This document shows, piece after piece, positions 17,587-26,322 of a DNA stretch of 64,000 nt (its first letter is position 1; each line of letters opens with the position of its first letter). The stretch is from Frankia alni ACN14a. Lineage in GTDB: Bacteria; Actinomycetota; Actinomycetes; Frankiales; Frankiaceae. Under the pieces are notes generated by a model. It was not told where the DNA came from. It saw only the letters and a program-made list of their open reading frames with translations, and did no database searches. A program made the position numbers and the translations under genes. The stretch is from the NCBI RefSeq assembly GCF_000058485.1, contig NC_008278.1:2102962-2166961 (forward strand), written 5' to 3'.

Positions 17587-20097
17587 TCACCGTTCGCGCG
17601 ACGGGGGCGCGGGGCGGTGGGCGAGGTCCGGCGCGTCCCCGCGTCCGGCCAGCCGGGGCAGCCGCGCCGTGCTCGGGCCGATCACCGGGCCGAGAAAGAG
17701 GTCGCAGCGCAGCGCCCGGAGTGCGTCCAGCTGCGAGGCCGTCCCGACGTCGCCGGCCATCGCCCGGATGCCGAGCGCGTGCGCGAAGTGCATGAGGGCG
17801 CCCGAGGCGGCGTGGCGCACCGGGCTGGAGTCGACGCCGTCGACGAACGTCCCGTTGAGCCGGATGTAGCCGAAGGGCACCCGGTTCATGGCGGAGGCCA
17901 TCGTCCGGGCCGACCCGTAGTCGTCGACGCAGAGGTCGACTCCCAGCCGGCGCAGCTCGCCGAAGGCCGCCGACAGCGCCGTCTCGTCATCGGCGACCTC
18001 CCGTTCGGTGATCTGGAGGCACAGCCGGTAGCGGCGGTCGGCACCGGTGGCGGCCAGCAGCACGTCCAGCTCGGGAACGAACCGCGCCTCGACGAGGCAG
18101 CGGCTGGAGACGGCCACGGTCAGCAGCGGCGGCGGCGTGCCGTCAGGGCGTCCGTCCGCCCACGCGGCGGCGGCGGCGCGGCAGGCCCGGCCCACGGCCC
18201 AGCGGTCGATCGGCACCCGCAGGCCGACCTGCGCGGGATCGGGCAGGAACTGTGCGGGCGGCACCAGCCCCCGGCGTGGATGTCGCCAGTGCGGCAGCGC
18301 CTCCGCGCCGGCCATCAGCCGGTCGAGGTCCTGGATCGGCTGGTAGCGCATGACCAGCTCGTCGGCGGTCACGGCCCGGCGCAGCTCGTCGTTCTCGGTG
18401 ATCTGGGCCATCAGCCGGGTGCGCATCACCTCGTCGAACGCCAGCCGCCGCCCCGGCCCGCGGCGCTTCGCGGCGTACATCGCGATGTCGGCGGCGTTGA
18501 GCAGATCCTCGCCGTCGGCGGTCTCCGGCTCGGACAGGGCGATGCCGACGCTGGCTGACAGCAGGACCGTGCGTTCGCGCAGCACGCAGGGGGTGTCCAG
18601 GGTGGCGAGCACCCGGTCGGCGATCGCCTCGATGGCCGCGGGGGAGTCGACGTCCTCGCAGAGCACGGCGAACTCGTCGCCGGAGAGCCGCCCGACGACG
18701 TCGGCGGGCCGCACGGCGTGCTCGAGCCGGTCCGCCGTCAGTCGCAGCAGGTGGTCGCCGGCCTGGTGGCCCAGGGTGTCGTTGATCGTCTTGAAGCCGT
18801 CGAGGTCGATGAACAGCACGCCGATGCGGGTCCCGTCCCCGCGCGCCCGCCGCAGTGCCCGGTCCAGCCGGTCGAGCAGCGCCGTCCGGTTGGGTAGCCC
18901 GGTGAGCCCGTCGTGCAGGGACCGACGGCGGATCTCGTCCTCCATCCGCAGGCGCACCGCCGCCGCTCCCAGCACGGCGCCGACCGAGCGGACGAACTGC
19001 ACGTCCTGCTCGCTGAACGCCGGTGCGGGTGGGCGGCGGCTCACCTCGATCACCGCCGACGGACGATCACCCCGGCCGGCCGCGACGACGAGCTCGTGAC
19101 CGCCCATGACGGTCCCGGCAGAAATCTGTGACGGGCACGATGCCTCGTCGGCCCCGCCGCCGGCTTGGGCCGGGTCGTCGACGGAGACGCCGTCGGGGGA
19201 GACGCCGTCCGGGGAGACGTCGGCGAGGGTGCGGGTGCGCCGGCCGGCGTCGTCGAGTTCGTGAATCCTGACGGTGCCGGCCGCGAGGTGTTCGGCGAGG
19301 GTCCGGGCGGCGCGGGTCCACATGGAGGCGGCGTCGCGGCTCTCCAGCGCCTGTTGGCCCAGGTCGGCCACCATGGCCTGTTCGACCGAGCGGGTCCGCA
19401 GGGTGGCCAGCGCCTGCTGGTGTTCGGTGACGTCCGTCGCCACGCAGGTCAGGTAGCTCACCTCGCCCTCGGGCCCCTCGATCGGCATGAGGTGCAGGTC
19501 GAAGCAGCGGCCGAACGCCTCGATGACGTGGTGCAGCGGACGCCCGGCGAGCGCGGCCTGCAGCAGGCCGAGGGCGTCGGGCAGGTCCTCGAAGAGCGTG
19601 AACACCGAGACGTCGGGGTGCTCGGCGAGACGCGACAGCGTCGCGTCCATGAGGCCCTCGCTGGCGAGCACGAATCCCGACCGGTCCACGAGGAACATCG
19701 ACACCGGCGTGTTGTCCAGGATCAGGCGCAGCCGGTCGTTCGCGGTGATCTCGTCGGAGACGTCCTGAAGCTGGCTGAGGATCTGCCGTCCCGCCGGTCC
19801 GGGCACCGTCGCCGAGGTGACGAGGACGTGTACGGTGCTGTGGTCCGGGCGCCACAGGCGGACCAGCCGCCGGGACGGCGGGTCGTGCCGTCCGGGCCGG
19901 TGGATCTCCTCGTGCCACAGCGCCCGCTCCTCGGGCACCGTGACGTCCTGCCAGTACGTGCCGACCAGCTCGTCCTCGGAACGGCCGAGCAGGTCGCAGG
20001 CCGCCGCGTTGGCCCGGCGCAGGCGTCCGGTGCGAAGATCCGTCACGGTCACCGCAAGGTTCAGGAGCTCGAAGAGGTCCGCACGCTCCTGTACCAA
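17587..20097 (-). CDS. PAS-PAS-GAF-GGDEF-EAL signalling protein with degenerate EAL domain
   Basis: The product has 836 residues and no membrane segment. Two PAS-like domains (about 5-125 and 130-240) and a GAF-like domain (about 250-400) precede GGDEF (motif SGDEF near residue 470, with FIDLDGFKTINDTLGHQAGD) and EAL (about 570-830). GGDEF enzymes make cyclic di-GMP and EAL enzymes degrade it. The EAL motif itself is kept (AEALPHW), but other catalytic positions look altered: LQITE for LEITE, RLNGTFV for K-I-D-R-S-F and AGDVGT for AEGVET. Phosphodiesterase activity is therefore doubtful, while the cyclase half looks intact. The TTG start has gaggag at a good distance, and an in-frame stop just upstream limits the choice. 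Confidence 0.9.
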   Translation of the reverse strand: MVQERADLFELLNLAVTVTDLRTGRLRRANAAACDLLGRSEDELVGTYWQDVTVPEERALWHEEIHRPGRHDPPSRRLVRLWRPDHSTVHVLVTSATVPGPAGRQILSQLQDVSDEITANDRLRLILDNTPVSMFLVDRSGFVLASEGLMDATLSRLAEHPDVSVFTLFEDLPDALGLLQAALAGRPLHHVIEAFGRCFDLHLMPIEGPEGEVSYLTCVATDVTEHQQALATLRTRSVEQAMVADLGQQALESRDAASMWTRAARTLAEHLAAGTVRIHELDDAGRRTRTLADVSPDGVSPDGVSVDDPAQAGGGADEASCPSQISAGTVMGGHELVVAAGRGDRPSAVIEVSRRPPAPAFSEQDVQFVRSVGAVLGAAAVRLRMEDEIRRRSLHDGLTGLPNRTALLDRLDRALRRARGDGTRIGVLFIDLDGFKTINDTLGHQAGDHLLRLTADRLEHAVRPADVVGRLSGDEFAVLCEDVDSPAAIEAIADRVLATLDTPCVLRERTVLLSASVGIALSEPETADGEDLLNAADIAMYAAKRRGPGRRLAFDEVMRTRLMAQITENDELRRAVTADELVMRYQPIQDLDRLMAGAEALPHWRHPRRGLVPPAQFLPDPAQVGLRVPIDRWAVGRACRAAAAAWADGRPDGTPPPLLTVAVSSRCLVEARFVPELDVLLAATGADRRYRLCLQITEREVADDETALSAAFGELRRLGVDLCVDDYGSARTMASAMNRVPFGYIRLNGTFVDGVDSSPVRHAASGALMHFAHALGIRAMAGDVGTASQLDALRALRCDLFLGPVIGPSTARLPRLAGRGDAPDLAHRPAPPSRER

Positions 20098-20246
20098 GAC
20101 TCCTCACCCACCCCGTGCGGCCCGACCCACCCCTGCGGCCCGGCCTTGTCCATACCCGGGCGGCCGCGCCCCCATGCGGGCCGCCACCAGCGAATGGTGA
20201 CGCAACGTGGTCGTCTGCTCCGCAGTGACGGGAGGTGGTCGTGGCC

Positions 20247-20900
20247 TCAGCGGGCGTCGACCGGCGCCCGTACCCCGGCCAGGCAGTAGGCGGCGACCTC
20301 CTCCGCCCGCGACGACCGCTCGTGGCGACCCCAGAGCACGTCCTGCACGGCACCGGACAGCGTGATGGCGACCAGCCGAGCCTTGTCCCGCGGACGCTCC
20401 ACGCCCAGCTCGGCCAGCGGGTCGGCCGCCAGTCCGGCGATCATGTCCAGTGCGGCCCGCGCGGCGCTGCCGGCGACGTCCCGGGACCGCTCCGACTGCG
20501 CCAGCACGGCCCGCGTCGCCGCGCCGATGACGGGGTCCGTCGCCTGGCGGAGAAAGCCCGCGATCATCGCCCGGAGCCGGCGTTCCGGCGAGGTCTCCCG
20601 GTCCATCAGATGCCGCAGGTAGGACTCGGCTCGCCGCATCCCGTCGTCCACGATCGCGGCGACCAGGTCGTCCTTGCTGGCGAAGTAGCGGTAGAACGCC
20701 CTGTTGGACAGTCCCGCGGCCGCGACGATGTCCGCGACCCGCACCGCCTCCGAGGTGCCCCGATCGATCAGCAGGGTGAGCCCCGCGTCGAGCAGCCGCC
20801 GCACCTGCGCCTGCGTGACGTCCCCGGGCGGGCCGGGCGGGCCGGGCTGGCCGGTTCGGTCAACCTGGTCGGACGCCGCGGCGACGGCCGCCTCAGCCAT
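20247..20900 (-). CDS. TetR-family regulator
   Basis: The product has 217 residues. After a 25-residue glycine/proline-rich leader comes a typical TetR helix-turn-helix (VADIVAAAGLSNRAFYRYFA, then SKDDLVAAIV). The C-terminal ligand domain is all-helical. Its start overlaps the end of the quinone-oxidoreductase gene by 8 bp, so the two are co-transcribed, and it may repress this operon in response to a quinone-like or electrophilic compound (inference). Confidence 0.88.
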   Translation of the reverse strand: MAEAAVAAASDQVDRTGQPGPPGPPGDVTQAQVRRLLDAGLTLLIDRGTSEAVRVADIVAAAGLSNRAFYRYFASKDDLVAAIVDDGMRRAESYLRHLMDRETSPERRLRAMIAGFLRQATDPVIGAATRAVLAQSERSRDVAGSAARAALDMIAGLAADPLAELGVERPRDKARLVAITLSGAVQDVLWGRHERSSRAEEVAAYCLAGVRAPVDAR

Positions 20901-21942
20901 CGATCTCGCCCGCCGACCCCGGCCGCCGGTCCTGGTCTTCGCCGGCGGTGTCGTCCCCGGTGTCGTCGCCGGCCGTCATCTCCAGGACGACCTTTCCGAT
21001 CGCCTGCCGTTCGGCGACGTGGGTCAGGGCGGCGCCGGTGTCGGCCAGCGGGAAGCGGGCGCCGATAAGCGGGGCGACCCGGCCGGTGTCGAGCAGCTCG
21101 GCGAGCTCGGCCCGGTCCCGCGCCGCGAGCTCCGGCTCGAACCGGGGGAAGGTGCGCAGCTCGAAGCCGCGCACGATCATGCCCTTCAACAGCAGCAGAT
21201 TGAGGGGGATGCGCGGGATCTCCCCGCTGGCATAGCCGACCGTGATGAACCGCCCGCCCCAGCCCAGGGTGCGCAGCGCCGCCTCGGCGAAGCGTCCGCC
21301 GACGGGGTCGACGACCACGTCCGCGCCGCCGGCCGCCGCCCGGATCGCGTCGCGCAACGGCGTGCGCTCGTAGTCGATCAGGTGCTCGGCGCCGCGCTCC
21401 TTGCAGGCCGCGAGCTTCTCCGGGCTGGACGCCGCGGCGATCACCCGTGCGCCGAGCAGCGCGCCCAGCTCCACCGTGGCGAGCCCGACGCCGCCGGCGG
21501 CCCCCAGCACGACCAGCCGCTCGCCGGGCGCGATGGCTGCGATCGAGCGCAGCGCGTGGTAGGCGGTGAGGTGGCAGACCCAGCTCGCCGCGGCGGTGGC
21601 GAGATCCACCCCGGCCGGCACCGGGATGAGCGACTCCGCCGGGGCGGCGACGTACTCGGCGAACGCGCCGCTCATCGCCGCGCCGGCCACCCGGTCACCG
21701 ACCCGGACGCCCGTCACCTGTGGCCCGACGCCGACGACGACGCCCGCGAACTCGCTGCCGGGGGTGAACGGCGGCGGCACCGGCACCTGGTAGCGGCCGG
21801 CGGCGATGAGCACGTCGGGCAGGTTCACCGCCGCCGCGTGTACCCTGATCAACGCCTCGCCAGGCCCCGGTTCGGGCCTGGGTACCAGCTCGGTCGTGAT
21901 CTCGTCCGGTGTGCCCAGCCGATGACACACCGCGGCTCGCAT
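20893..21942 (-). CDS. NADPH:quinone oxidoreductase-like (zinc-free MDR family)
   Basis: The product has 349 residues. The N-terminal GroES-like domain (EALIRVHAAAVNLPDVLIAA) is followed by a Rossmann domain with VVLGAAGGVGLATVELGALL. The zinc ligands of alcohol dehydrogenases are absent, which places it with quinone oxidoreductases (QOR) that use NADPH to reduce quinones or enones. ATG 21942 is chosen because the family starts at MRAAV; GTG 21957 is possible. The last residues are acidic low complexity. A TetR gene overlaps its 3' end. Confidence 0.9.
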   Translation of the reverse strand: MRAAVCHRLGTPDEITTELVPRPEPGPGEALIRVHAAAVNLPDVLIAAGRYQVPVPPPFTPGSEFAGVVVGVGPQVTGVRVGDRVAGAAMSGAFAEYVAAPAESLIPVPAGVDLATAAASWVCHLTAYHALRSIAAIAPGERLVVLGAAGGVGLATVELGALLGARVIAAASSPEKLAACKERGAEHLIDYERTPLRDAIRAAAGGADVVVDPVGGRFAEAALRTLGWGGRFITVGYASGEIPRIPLNLLLLKGMIVRGFELRTFPRFEPELAARDRAELAELLDTGRVAPLIGARFPLADTGAALTHVAERQAIGKVVLEMTAGDDTGDDTAGEDQDRRPGSAGEIDG

Positions 21943-22060
21943 CCTCGCGATTTCCACGCGAGCAGTATGCCAGCTCACATTCCGAGAATCACGTTCCGCG
22001 AAGGTCGTCCGCTTTGTGGTCCGGTCCCACGGCCTCGGGTCGGCGTGATTGAGTGGGCGG

Positions 22061-22306
22061 GTGGACGACGAGCGGATCTACGCCCAGGTCAGCGCCCTCG
22101 TGGCCGAGGAGCACGAGCTGCGGGGCCGCCGCGCCCGCGGCGAGATCGACGCCGAGACCGAGCACGAGCGCCTCGAGCGCCTCGAGCAGGCGCTGGACCA
22201 GTGCTGGGATCTGCTGCGCCGCCGCCGCGCCCGGCGCGACGCCGGCCAGGATCCGCAGGGCGCCGAGCCGGGCAGCGTCTCCCAGGTCGAGCACTACCTT
22301 CAGTAG
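22061..22306 (+). CDS. DUF2630 family protein
   Basis: The product has 81 residues, highly charged and helical ([40 protein letters not shown]), ending SQVEHYLQ. This matches the actinobacterial DUF2630 family, whose members share the [16 protein letters not shown] core. Function unknown. GTG 22061 gives the usual VDD start; no clear ribosome site is visible. Confidence 0.85.
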   Translation: MDDERIYAQVSALVAEEHELRGRRARGEIDAETEHERLERLEQALDQCWDLLRRRRARRDAGQDPQGAEPGSVSQVEHYLQ

Positions 22307-22333
22307 GGACAGAGGGACGGCGGTCTTCGTCGG

Positions 22334-22369
22334 CGGCCGGCGTCAGCGGGACGGCCGGCGTCAGCGGGG
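22334..22369. repeat. Tandem repeat, 2 x 18 bp
   Basis: cggccggcgtcagcggga followed by the same unit with one change, 27 bp beyond the DUF2630 stop. Confidence 0.8.
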
Positions 22370-22406
22370 TGGCTGGCAGGACGGCGGCCGCGAACAGAGG
22401 AGCGGG

Positions 22407-23204
22407 ATGGATCTGCAGCTTGCGGGCCGGGTCGTGCTGGTGACCGGCGGCTCGGACGGCCTCGGCGCCGCCTTGGTGCGGACGCTGGCCGCCGAGGGGG
22501 CCAGGGTGGCCTTCTGCGGTCGGGACGAGGCGCGGCTGCGGTCGGTCGCCGAGGCGGCGGGCGATGCTGGCCGTGCGGGCGGTGCGGGCGGGGAGGTCCT
22601 GCCGGTGGTCGCCGACGTCCGCGAACCGGCCGACCTCGAACGGTTCGTCGCCGCCGCCACCGAGCGGTGGGACGCCGTCGACGCCCTGGTCAACAACGCC
22701 GGGGCCAGCTCCGCGGGGCCGTTCGAACGCCAGACCGACGAGGTCTGGCAGGGCGACCTCGACCTGAAGCTGCACGCGGCGGTCCGGGCGTCCCGGCTCG
22801 TGCTGCCGCACCTGCGCCGGGCGGGCGGCGGCAGCATCGTGAACTCGCTGTCGATCACCGCCCGGACGCCGGGGGCGGGCTCCATGCCGACGTCGGTCAC
22901 CCGGGCCGCCGGGCTCGCGCTCACCAAGGCCCTGTCCAAGGAGTTCGGCCCGGACAACGTGCGGGTCAACGCGATCCTCATCGGCATGGTCGAGAGCGGT
23001 CAGTGGGACCGGGCTGCGGCCGCGCAGGGCATCGGGATCGACGAGCTCTACGCGCGGATGGGCCGCGACTCCAACATCCCGCTGGGCCGGGTGGGCCGGG
23101 CGCAGGAGTTCGCCGACCTCGTCGCCTTCCTGCTCTCCGCGCGGGCCGCCTACATCACCGGCACGGCCGTCAACCTCGACGGTGGCCTGAGCCCGGTCGC
23201 CTGA
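22407..23204 (+). CDS. SDR-family oxidoreductase with atypical active site
   Basis: The product has 265 residues. The cofactor loop [15 protein letters not shown], the NNAG motif ([13 protein letters not shown]) and the C-terminal [19 protein letters not shown] are classical SDR features. Where classical members have YxxxK, this protein reads [15 protein letters not shown], so the catalytic Tyr and Lys appear replaced by Thr and Arg. I believe related actinobacterial proteins share this pattern, so it may define a subfamily rather than a defect. ATG 22407 has an agaggag site. A glycosyltransferase starts 25 bp after the stop. Confidence 0.88.
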   Translation: MDLQLAGRVVLVTGGSDGLGAALVRTLAAEGARVAFCGRDEARLRSVAEAAGDAGRAGGAGGEVLPVVADVREPADLERFVAAATERWDAVDALVNNAGASSAGPFERQTDEVWQGDLDLKLHAAVRASRLVLPHLRRAGGGSIVNSLSITARTPGAGSMPTSVTRAAGLALTKALSKEFGPDNVRVNAILIGMVESGQWDRAAAAQGIGIDELYARMGRDSNIPLGRVGRAQEFADLVAFLLSARAAYITGTAVNLDGGLSPVA

Positions 23205-23229
23205 CGGTCCATCCGAAAGGTGAACCTCC

Positions 23230-24612
23230 GTGGCCCGTTTTCTGTTCGCCACCACTCCCGGCGTAGGCCATACCGCCCCGGCCTACCCGGTCGCCCGGGC
23301 TCTGGTGGGACGCGGCCACAGCGTCCGGTGGTACGGCGGTGCGGCATTCGCCGACGCCATCACGGCCACCGGCGCCGCCTTTCATCCCATCAGCGAACAC
23401 CACAACGACTTCAGCGTCCTCGACCTGAACGAGCGGTTCCCCGGCCACCAGAGGCGCACCGGACTGCGCAGGCTGCAGTTCGAGATGGTTCATGGGTTCG
23501 CCCTTCCCCTGCCCGGACACGTCCGGGATCTGCGCGCGCTGCTGGAGCGGGAACCCGCGGACGTCATCGTCGGCGACACCGCCTTCCTCGCCGCCGCGCT
23601 GATCCAGGAACTCGGCGGCCCGGCGTTCGCCGGGTTCGGCATCACCGTGCTCGGCTTTCCGAGCCGGGAGTTGGCGCCCTTCGGCCTCGGGCTCGCCCCG
23701 TCCGCCGGCCCGCTCGGACGGCTGCGCAACCGCGCGCTCGACCAGCTGATGCGCCGGGTCGTGTACCGGCCGATGACCGCCGCGGTCAACGACGTCCGCC
23801 GGCAGCTCGGCCTGGCGCCCACCGCCCAGATGGTGTTCGAGTATCCGCTGGTCTGCCAGACCTACCTGCAGTTCAGCCCGCCCGGCTTCGAGTATCCCGT
23901 CTCGGATCTGCCGCCCCAGGTGCGCTTTGTCGGGCCGCCGCGCCCGCTGGCCGACCCGGCCTGGCAGCCGCCGGCCTGGTGGCCCGAACTGACGGCGGCC
24001 CGCCGGGTCGTGCTGGTCAACCAGGGCACCGTCGCGACCGACGCGGATCAGCTGATCCGCCCCGCACTGGAGGCGCTCGCCGGCGCGGACGTCCTGGTGG
24101 TCGCCGTGACCGGCGGCGCCGACCCGGCCGGGCTCGGGACGCTGCCGGGCAACGCCCGGGTCGAACGCTTCATCCCCTTCGAGGAGCTTCTGCCGCACGT
24201 CGACGTCTTCCTCACCAACGGCGGCTACGGCGGGACGCAGCTCGCGCTCTCGCACGGCGTGCCGATCGTCGGCGCCGGTCGCACCGAGGACAAGAACGAG
24301 GTCAACACCCGGGTGGCGTGGTCCGGTGTCGGCATCGACCTGCGTACCCAGACGCCGACCGCGCAGCAGATCCGCACGGCCGTCCGTCAGGTGCTCGCCG
24401 ACCCCCGCTATGCGACGGGGGCGCGCCGCCTGCAGGCCGAGATCGCGCGCGCCGGCCGTGAGGAGAAGGCCGCCGACCTGCTGGAGCAGCTCGCGGACGC
24501 GGCCACGTCGACCAGCGACACCCGGCTCGGCACCCTCCTGCCGCCCCAACCCACTCGCGGACGATTCCCTCGCGGCCCCAACCGGACCGAGCGCCTTCCC
24601 ACCCGACCCTGA
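23230..24612 (+). CDS. GT1-type glycosyltransferase (MGT-like)
   Basis: The product has 460 residues. The N-terminus FLFATTPGVGHTAPAYPVAR and the C-terminal donor-binding region (VERFIPFEELLPHVDVFLTN, then GGYGGTQLALSHGVPIV) are those of the UDP-sugar glycosyltransferases that decorate macrolides, carotenoids or lipids. The usual histidine of the donor loop (HGG) is replaced by Asn (NGG). The 25-bp gap to the SDR gene suggests a common transcript. Start GTG 23230, preceded by an aaagg site. The last 30 residues are proline/arginine-rich and probably not conserved. Confidence 0.88.
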   Translation: MARFLFATTPGVGHTAPAYPVARALVGRGHSVRWYGGAAFADAITATGAAFHPISEHHNDFSVLDLNERFPGHQRRTGLRRLQFEMVHGFALPLPGHVRDLRALLEREPADVIVGDTAFLAAALIQELGGPAFAGFGITVLGFPSRELAPFGLGLAPSAGPLGRLRNRALDQLMRRVVYRPMTAAVNDVRRQLGLAPTAQMVFEYPLVCQTYLQFSPPGFEYPVSDLPPQVRFVGPPRPLADPAWQPPAWWPELTAARRVVLVNQGTVATDADQLIRPALEALAGADVLVVAVTGGADPAGLGTLPGNARVERFIPFEELLPHVDVFLTNGGYGGTQLALSHGVPIVGAGRTEDKNEVNTRVAWSGVGIDLRTQTPTAQQIRTAVRQVLADPRYATGARRLQAEIARAGREEKAADLLEQLADAATSTSDTRLGTLLPPQPTRGRFPRGPNRTERLPTRP

Positions 24613-24624
24613 CCGGCCGGGTCA

Positions 24625-24765
24625 TCACGTCACACGTTGCAGGACTGCCATCACCTCGGGGGCCTCGAAGATCCGCCCGTACTGCCGGCCGGTTCGCTCC
24701 CGAAGGATGGCGAGTTCCGCCAGCTTGCCGATCGCGTTGCTCGCGGCCTGGTAGGTGCGTCCAGT
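24625..24765 (-). pseudogene. C-terminal remnant of a Fic-family protein
   Basis: About 46 codons read TGRTYQAASNAIGKLAELAI and then LRERTGRQYGRIFEAPEVMA before a stop at 24625. This resembles the C-terminal winged-helix segment of Fic/DOC AMP-transferase proteins. An in-frame stop and unrelated sequence lie just upstream; the Fic domain with its HPFxxGNGR motif is missing. It is a truncated relic. Confidence 0.6.
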
Positions 24766-24800
24766 TTAGGGCCGGAAACTTGAAATCTTGGTGGGCGGAT

Positions 24801-26279
24801 TCAAGTCTGCTTGGACTGTGGCGGGCTGGCGGGCGGGCCCTCGGGTGGTCCGTCGGTGGCGGTGGGGGTGGGGGTGAGGGGGAGGCGGACCTGGAAGCGG
24901 GTGTCGCCGGGGGTGGAGGTGACCCGCAGGTCGCCGTGGTGCTTCTTCACCACGATGCGCCAGGAGATGTCCAGGCCGAGGCCGGTGCCCTCGCCGACGG
25001 CCTTCGTCGTGAAGAACGGCTCGAAGATCCGGTCCCGGATGGCGGGGTCGATGCCGGGACCGGAGTCGCCGATCTCGACGACGCCGAAGTCGTGGTCCGC
25101 GAAGGTCCGCACCGTCAGCGTGCCGCGGTGGTCCATCGCCGCGACGGCGTTGTCGATCAGGTTCGTCCAGACCTGGTTGAGCTCGGCGGCGTAGGCGGGG
25201 ATCGCGGGCAGGGAGCGGTCGTAGTCCCGGCGGATCTCGACGTCGTCGCCGATCTTGCGGCCCAGCATGATCAGGGTGCTGTCGAGCAGCTCGTGGATGT
25301 CGACGGTCTGGTACGGCGCCCGGTCCATCTGGGAGTACTGCTTGGCGGCGGTGACCAGGGTCGAGATCCGGGTGGTGGAGTCCTCGATCTCCCGCATGAG
25401 CATTTCGCTCTCGACGGTGTAGGTCAGCCAGCGCACGGCGCCGTCGAGCACACCCGCCGGCACCGAGCCGGCCACGTGGTCGAGCCAGGCGACGTCCAGG
25501 CCGGCCTGCACGAAGATCGGCGCGACGTCCCAGGCGTCGCCGATGTCGCGTTCGTCCAGCCAGTCGCCGATGAGATCCTCGCGGTCCGAGACCTCGATCG
25601 GGGTGAGCGCCGGTGCCTTCGCCACCCGCTCCACCGCCTCCTCCTGCAGGCGGATGAGCACCTCCAGCTCGGTGCGTTCGTACGGGCCTGCGGCGATCAT
25701 GCCGAGCTTGTGCCGCATGCCGGCGACCCGCTCGCGCAGCGCCGAGGTGGCCCGCACGGCCGCGGCCGCCGGGTTGTTCAGCTCGTGGGTCAGCCCCGCG
25801 GACAGCGAACCCAGCGCGAGCAGCCGCTCCCGCTGGCCGACGACCTGCTGGGTGTTCTGCATGCCGAAGAACAGGCCCTCGAGCATGTGCAGGGCCATCG
25901 GGAACCACTCGCGCATCACGGTGGCCACGTCGTCGGCGTCGAGGACGAAGAACCGGCTGGGCTCGGTGACCCGCATCGAGTTCTTGTAGACCTGGGGCAC
26001 CCGGTCGCCGAGGTAGGCATGCCAGGCCCCGGCGTACACCCCCCGCTGGGAGGAGCGCACGACCTCGACGTCGTCCGCACCCACTCGGGTGGACATCACC
26101 AGCGCACCCTCGATGAGCACGTAGAAGCAGCTCGCCGGCGCGCCCTCGGTGTAGACCGGGCCCGGCTCGAGCAGCTCGGCGTGCCCGCGTTCGCACAGCC
26201 AGGTCAGCTGGTCGTCGGTGAGCTTCTCGAACAGGAACAGGGTGCGCAGCTCGTCGACGTCGCAGGGAACCGGTGTCAT
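24801..26279 (-). CDS. Histidine kinase with N-terminal cyclic-nucleotide-binding domain
   Basis: The product has 492 residues and no membrane segment. A Crp-type cyclic-nucleotide-binding fold (about 1-130: LTDDQLTWLCERG, YVLIEGALVM) is followed by a histidine kinase. Phospho-acceptor motif THELNNP is at about residue 165, N-box NQVWTNLIDNAVAA, G1 GDSGPGID, F-box FEPFFTTK and G2 GEGTGLGL. The H-to-N-box spacing is unusually long (about 220 residues). The likely partner is the upstream response-regulator/thioredoxin-reductase fusion, 43 bp away. The N-terminal domain may sense a nucleotide or be a degenerate sensor. ATG 26279 has gagaggg upstream. Confidence 0.9.
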   Translation of the reverse strand: MTPVPCDVDELRTLFLFEKLTDDQLTWLCERGHAELLEPGPVYTEGAPASCFYVLIEGALVMSTRVGADDVEVVRSSQRGVYAGAWHAYLGDRVPQVYKNSMRVTEPSRFFVLDADDVATVMREWFPMALHMLEGLFFGMQNTQQVVGQRERLLALGSLSAGLTHELNNPAAAAVRATSALRERVAGMRHKLGMIAAGPYERTELEVLIRLQEEAVERVAKAPALTPIEVSDREDLIGDWLDERDIGDAWDVAPIFVQAGLDVAWLDHVAGSVPAGVLDGAVRWLTYTVESEMLMREIEDSTTRISTLVTAAKQYSQMDRAPYQTVDIHELLDSTLIMLGRKIGDDVEIRRDYDRSLPAIPAYAAELNQVWTNLIDNAVAAMDHRGTLTVRTFADHDFGVVEIGDSGPGIDPAIRDRIFEPFFTTKAVGEGTGLGLDISWRIVVKKHHGDLRVTSTPGDTRFQVRLPLTPTPTATDGPPEGPPASPPQSKQT

Positions 26280-26322
26280 GATCGCCCTCTCGGTGTCGCC
26301 GTCAACGCTGTGGCGAGGTCGT

